From: Polaromonas sp.
GTDB lineage: Bacteria; Pseudomonadota; Gammaproteobacteria; Burkholderiales; Burkholderiaceae_C
Direction: 5' to 3'
DNA: 6,524 nt
Assembly: GCA_026786065.1 (NCBI GenBank)
Contig: JAJAYS010000153.1
Span: 1 to 6,524 of the forward strand
Below the pieces are notes generated by a model that saw only the letters and a list, made by a program, of their open reading frames with translations, made no database searches and was not told the origin of the DNA. The translations under genes were made by a program, and so were the position numbers. The stretch's first letter is position 1, and each line of letters begins with the position of its first letter. Positions 5,304 through 6,524 of this stretch are shown here, piece by piece.

Positions 5304-6332
5304 GAGCAAACGGGCCAGCGTCAGCAGCGCCAGCAACACCATCCACAGCACGACCGAACGCCACACCAGCCCGACAATGCTGCGCAGATGCCCAACCTCG
5401 GGCTGTCGCCCCGGTAGTGCCGCTGTCGAGCTGTCCAGCTCGCGAGCCACGCCGCCAAAGTCCAAACCGGCTGACGGGCGAGGCTCGGAAGCCGGGCTGC
5501 TGGGTCGGGGCCGCAGCGCCAGACCCCCGAGCTGCACGTTCACCGCACCGGAAGTCGCCGCCAGAATCACGCCGTCGTTGTGCTGTACGGCGGTGCCCGG
5601 CGGGCCCAGGCGGGATTGTTGAATATAGGTTCGCCAGGCATCGATGGCGTCTTCAAAGCTGCCGACGACCGCGAATCCGAGCGCGGTGATCCGGGCCGGC
5701 AAATAATCGATTGCACTCCAGGCGCGTGCCGCCACACGCTGAAGCGCAGCGCTGGCGCCCTCGCCAGGCCGGTTGCTTTGGGATTCCCAGTACCGCGAGA
5801 CGAACTCGGCCATTCGGTAGAACACGGCACCAGCCGGTCCGAGGCCCAGGGCGGCGAACACCGAGAACCAGCCCAGCACGCCGAAGACGTGGCGATGCGC
5901 GGCAAGCACCGAATATTCGATGACATGGCGAACAATCTCGCTGCGCGGCAGTTCGCTTGAATCGACCTGGCGCCAATTGGCAAGCAACTCGCGCGCCCCG
6001 TCTTCGTCGCCATCGTCCAGCGCGTCACGGATGGTGGTGAAGTGATGACTGAACTGGCGGAAGCCGAGCGTTGCATACAGGATTGCAACGCTCCACAAAA
6101 AAGCCAAAACACTACTGATCTGCCAAAGCAGCAGGTTGATGAGCAGCGTCAGCGCCGATGGCACGATCACAGCCACACTCCAGGCGATCCAGCCCAAGTG
6201 GGCCCGACCGGCGTCGATGCTGCGGCGCGACCAGCGCGCCCAGCGGCGCAAGCGAACGTGCATCCAGTTGCCGCGGGCCAGAGGTCGGGCCTGCTCCAGA
6301 ATCAACGCAAACAAGACCGCAAAAAAACTCAT
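5298..6332 (-). CDS. CobD/CbiB-superfamily membrane protein
   Basis: True CobD/CbiB joins adenosylcobyric acid to aminopropanol phosphate in cobalamin synthesis, and AmpE is a relative of unclear signalling role. The superfamily signs are an N-terminal LILEQARPL (10-18), AIDYLPARITAL (207-218), SFEDAIDAW (225-233) and the region 252-270, where AATSGAVNVQLGG resembles the CbiB AGALGV-LGG block. Hydrophobic segments lie near 2-15, 47-70, 72-90, 148-172 and 325-343. A Pro/Ser-rich stretch at 274-290 looks like a flexible linker. No cobalamin genes are nearby, so I do not assign the cobalamin step. The ATG at 6332 has no Shine-Dalgarno, but TATGAT lies 5 nt upstream. A run of seven T covers codons 2-4. 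It converges on rsgA. Superfamily call is good; function is unknown. Confidence 0.8.
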   Translation of the reverse strand: MSFFAVLFALILEQARPLARGNWMHVRLRRWARWSRRSIDAGRAHLGWIAWSVAVIVPSALTLLINLLLWQISSVLAFLWSVAILYATLGFRQFSHHFTTIRDALDDGDEDGARELLANWRQVDSSELPRSEIVRHVIEYSVLAAHRHVFGVLGWFSVFAALGLGPAGAVFYRMAEFVSRYWESQSNRPGEGASAALQRVAARAWSAIDYLPARITALGFAVVGSFEDAIDAWRTYIQQSRLGPPGTAVQHNDGVILAATSGAVNVQLGGLALRPRPSSPASEPRPSAGLDFGGVARELDSSTAALPGRQPEVGHLRSIVGLVWRSVVLWMVLLALLTLARLLG

Positions 6333-6337
6333 GGCAA

Positions 6338-6343
6338 ATCATA
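6338..6343 (-). promoter_or_regulatory. Possible -10 box of the CobD/CbiB-like gene
   Basis: TATGAT matches 5 of 6 bases of the -10 consensus and ends 5 nt before the ATG at 6332. A start 6-7 nt downstream would fall on the ATG, giving a leaderless mRNA. No good -35 is seen at the right distance (GTGGGG at 6366-6361), so the call is tentative. Confidence 0.35.
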
Positions 6344-6357
6344 ACGGGGAGGCATGT

Positions 6358-6399
6358 GGCCCCCACGTTCGCTCGCTTCGCGTAGCTTTCTGCCCCCCC
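6358..6399. repeat. Intergenic direct repeat, copy 1
   Basis: The first copy of a roughly 41-bp unit that starts GGCCCCCACGTTCGCTCGC and ends TAGCTTTCTG plus a C run. It differs from copy 2 at one base (CGCG against CGCC, at 6382) and in C-run length (7 against 6). Similar C-run/G-run intergenic units are common in Comamonadaceae as I recall, which would make it a REP-like element. No encoded protein. Confidence 0.85.
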
Positions 6400-6415
6400 G
6401 AAGGGGCACTTTTTT
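6391..6415 (+). terminator. Plus-strand rho-independent terminator
   Basis: The stem TGCCCC (6391-6396) pairs with GGGGCA (6403-6408) around a 6-nt loop, and six T follow at 6410-6415. It has the right form for plus-strand termination. There is no plus-strand gene directly upstream, since the neighbour is the minus-strand CobD/CbiB-like gene. It therefore either shields the region to the right from antisense read-through or is simply part of the repeat unit. Confidence 0.6.
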
Positions 6416-6439
6416 CCTTGGGGCGGCCCGACGGAAAAA
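6411..6439. repeat. Palindrome between the two direct repeats
   Basis: TTTTTCC (6411-6417) and GGAAAAA (6433-6439) are exact reverse complements, with an inner GGG-CGG-CCC hairpin at 6421-6429. The T-run arm is shared with the terminator upstream, so two structures compete for it. The form fits a REP-like palindromic module lying between the direct copies. Confidence 0.55.
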
Positions 6440-6441
6440 TA

Positions 6442-6482
6442 GGCCCCCACGTTCGCTCGCTTCGCCTAGCTTTCTGCCCCCC
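6442..6482. repeat. Intergenic direct repeat, copy 2
   Basis: The second copy, offset by exactly 84 bp from the first, with the same beginning GGCCCCCACGTTCGCTCGC. Its C run is followed by GAGGGG, which can form a 4-bp stem (CCCC/GGGG), but no T run comes after it, so unlike copy 1 it is not a terminator. Confidence 0.85.
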
Positions 6483-6505
6483 GAGGGGAGCCGCCGCGCC
6501 CGACC

Positions 6506-6524
6506 ATGAAAACCACTTTTACGC
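6506..6524 (+). CDS. Possible start of a plus-strand gene, cut by the window end
   Basis: ATG at 6506 begins a frame reading MKTTFT before the window ends. Base composition turns from C/G-run repeats to A-rich codons here, as often at a gene start. The GGGGAG at 6485-6490 is about 15 nt upstream, too far for a good ribosome site. With six codons visible, no identity can be given and the gene may not be real. Confidence 0.3.

Noticed and set aside
5417..5960. Several open frames on the plus strand opposite the CobD/CbiB-like gene
   Set aside because: They overlap a minus-strand protein with membrane segments and superfamily motifs, and their products are Arg/Ala/Pro-rich without any domain.
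6358..6482. The two direct repeats as a CRISPR array or transposon ends
   Set aside because: There are only two copies in direct orientation, the C-run unit is not a CRISPR repeat type, and no cas or transposase gene is present.

Overview
The window looks like a housekeeping stretch of chromosome from a GC-rich betaproteobacterium, most likely of the family Comamonadaceae (Burkholderiales, Rhodoferax/Polaromonas-like). That placement is an inference. It rests on the gene order, the style of the proteins (a DEAD-box helicase with a charged insert and a Gly-rich tail, a CobD/CbiB-like membrane protein outside any cobalamin cluster) and the C-run/G-run palindromic repeats in the gaps. I could not run a database search.

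Layout from left to right. (1) A minus-strand DEAD-box RNA helicase of RhlE type occupies 1-1587 and runs off the left edge inside its Gly-rich tail. (2) A 303-bp gap, 1588-1890, holds the helicase leader, including an 8-bp perfect hairpin and a short upstream frame that overlaps the helicase start. (3) Oligoribonuclease (orn) lies on the minus strand at 1891-2454. (4) Only 35 bp separate orn from a divergent plus-strand cluster: an M48/Ste24-type membrane metalloprotease (2490-3788), a pterin-4a-carbinolamine dehydratase (3785-4105) and the ribosome-assembly GTPase rsgA (4102-5076). The three are joined by 4-bp stop/start overlaps that use GTG and TTG starts. (5) A convergent gap, 5077-5297, contains an AT-rich block that may be a dispersed intergenic repeat. 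(6) A CobD/CbiB-superfamily membrane protein lies on the minus strand at 5298-6332. (7) The right-hand gap, 6333-6505, is packed with repeats: two ~41-bp direct copies 84 bp apart, a plus-strand terminator and a further palindrome. A possible plus-strand gene begins at 6506 and is cut by the window end.

Functionally the genes are mostly RNA and ribosome housekeeping: RNA remodelling (helicase), degradation of 2-5-nt RNA ends (Orn) and 30S subunit maturation (RsgA). Membrane proteolysis (M48), pterin recycling (PCD) and a membrane protein of uncertain role (CobD/CbiB-like) are added to these. I see no defence system, prophage, transposase, CRISPR or secondary-metabolite locus. The observations most worth following are the non-AUG overlap cascade, two possible leaderless starts, the structured helicase leader and the two repeat-bearing gaps.
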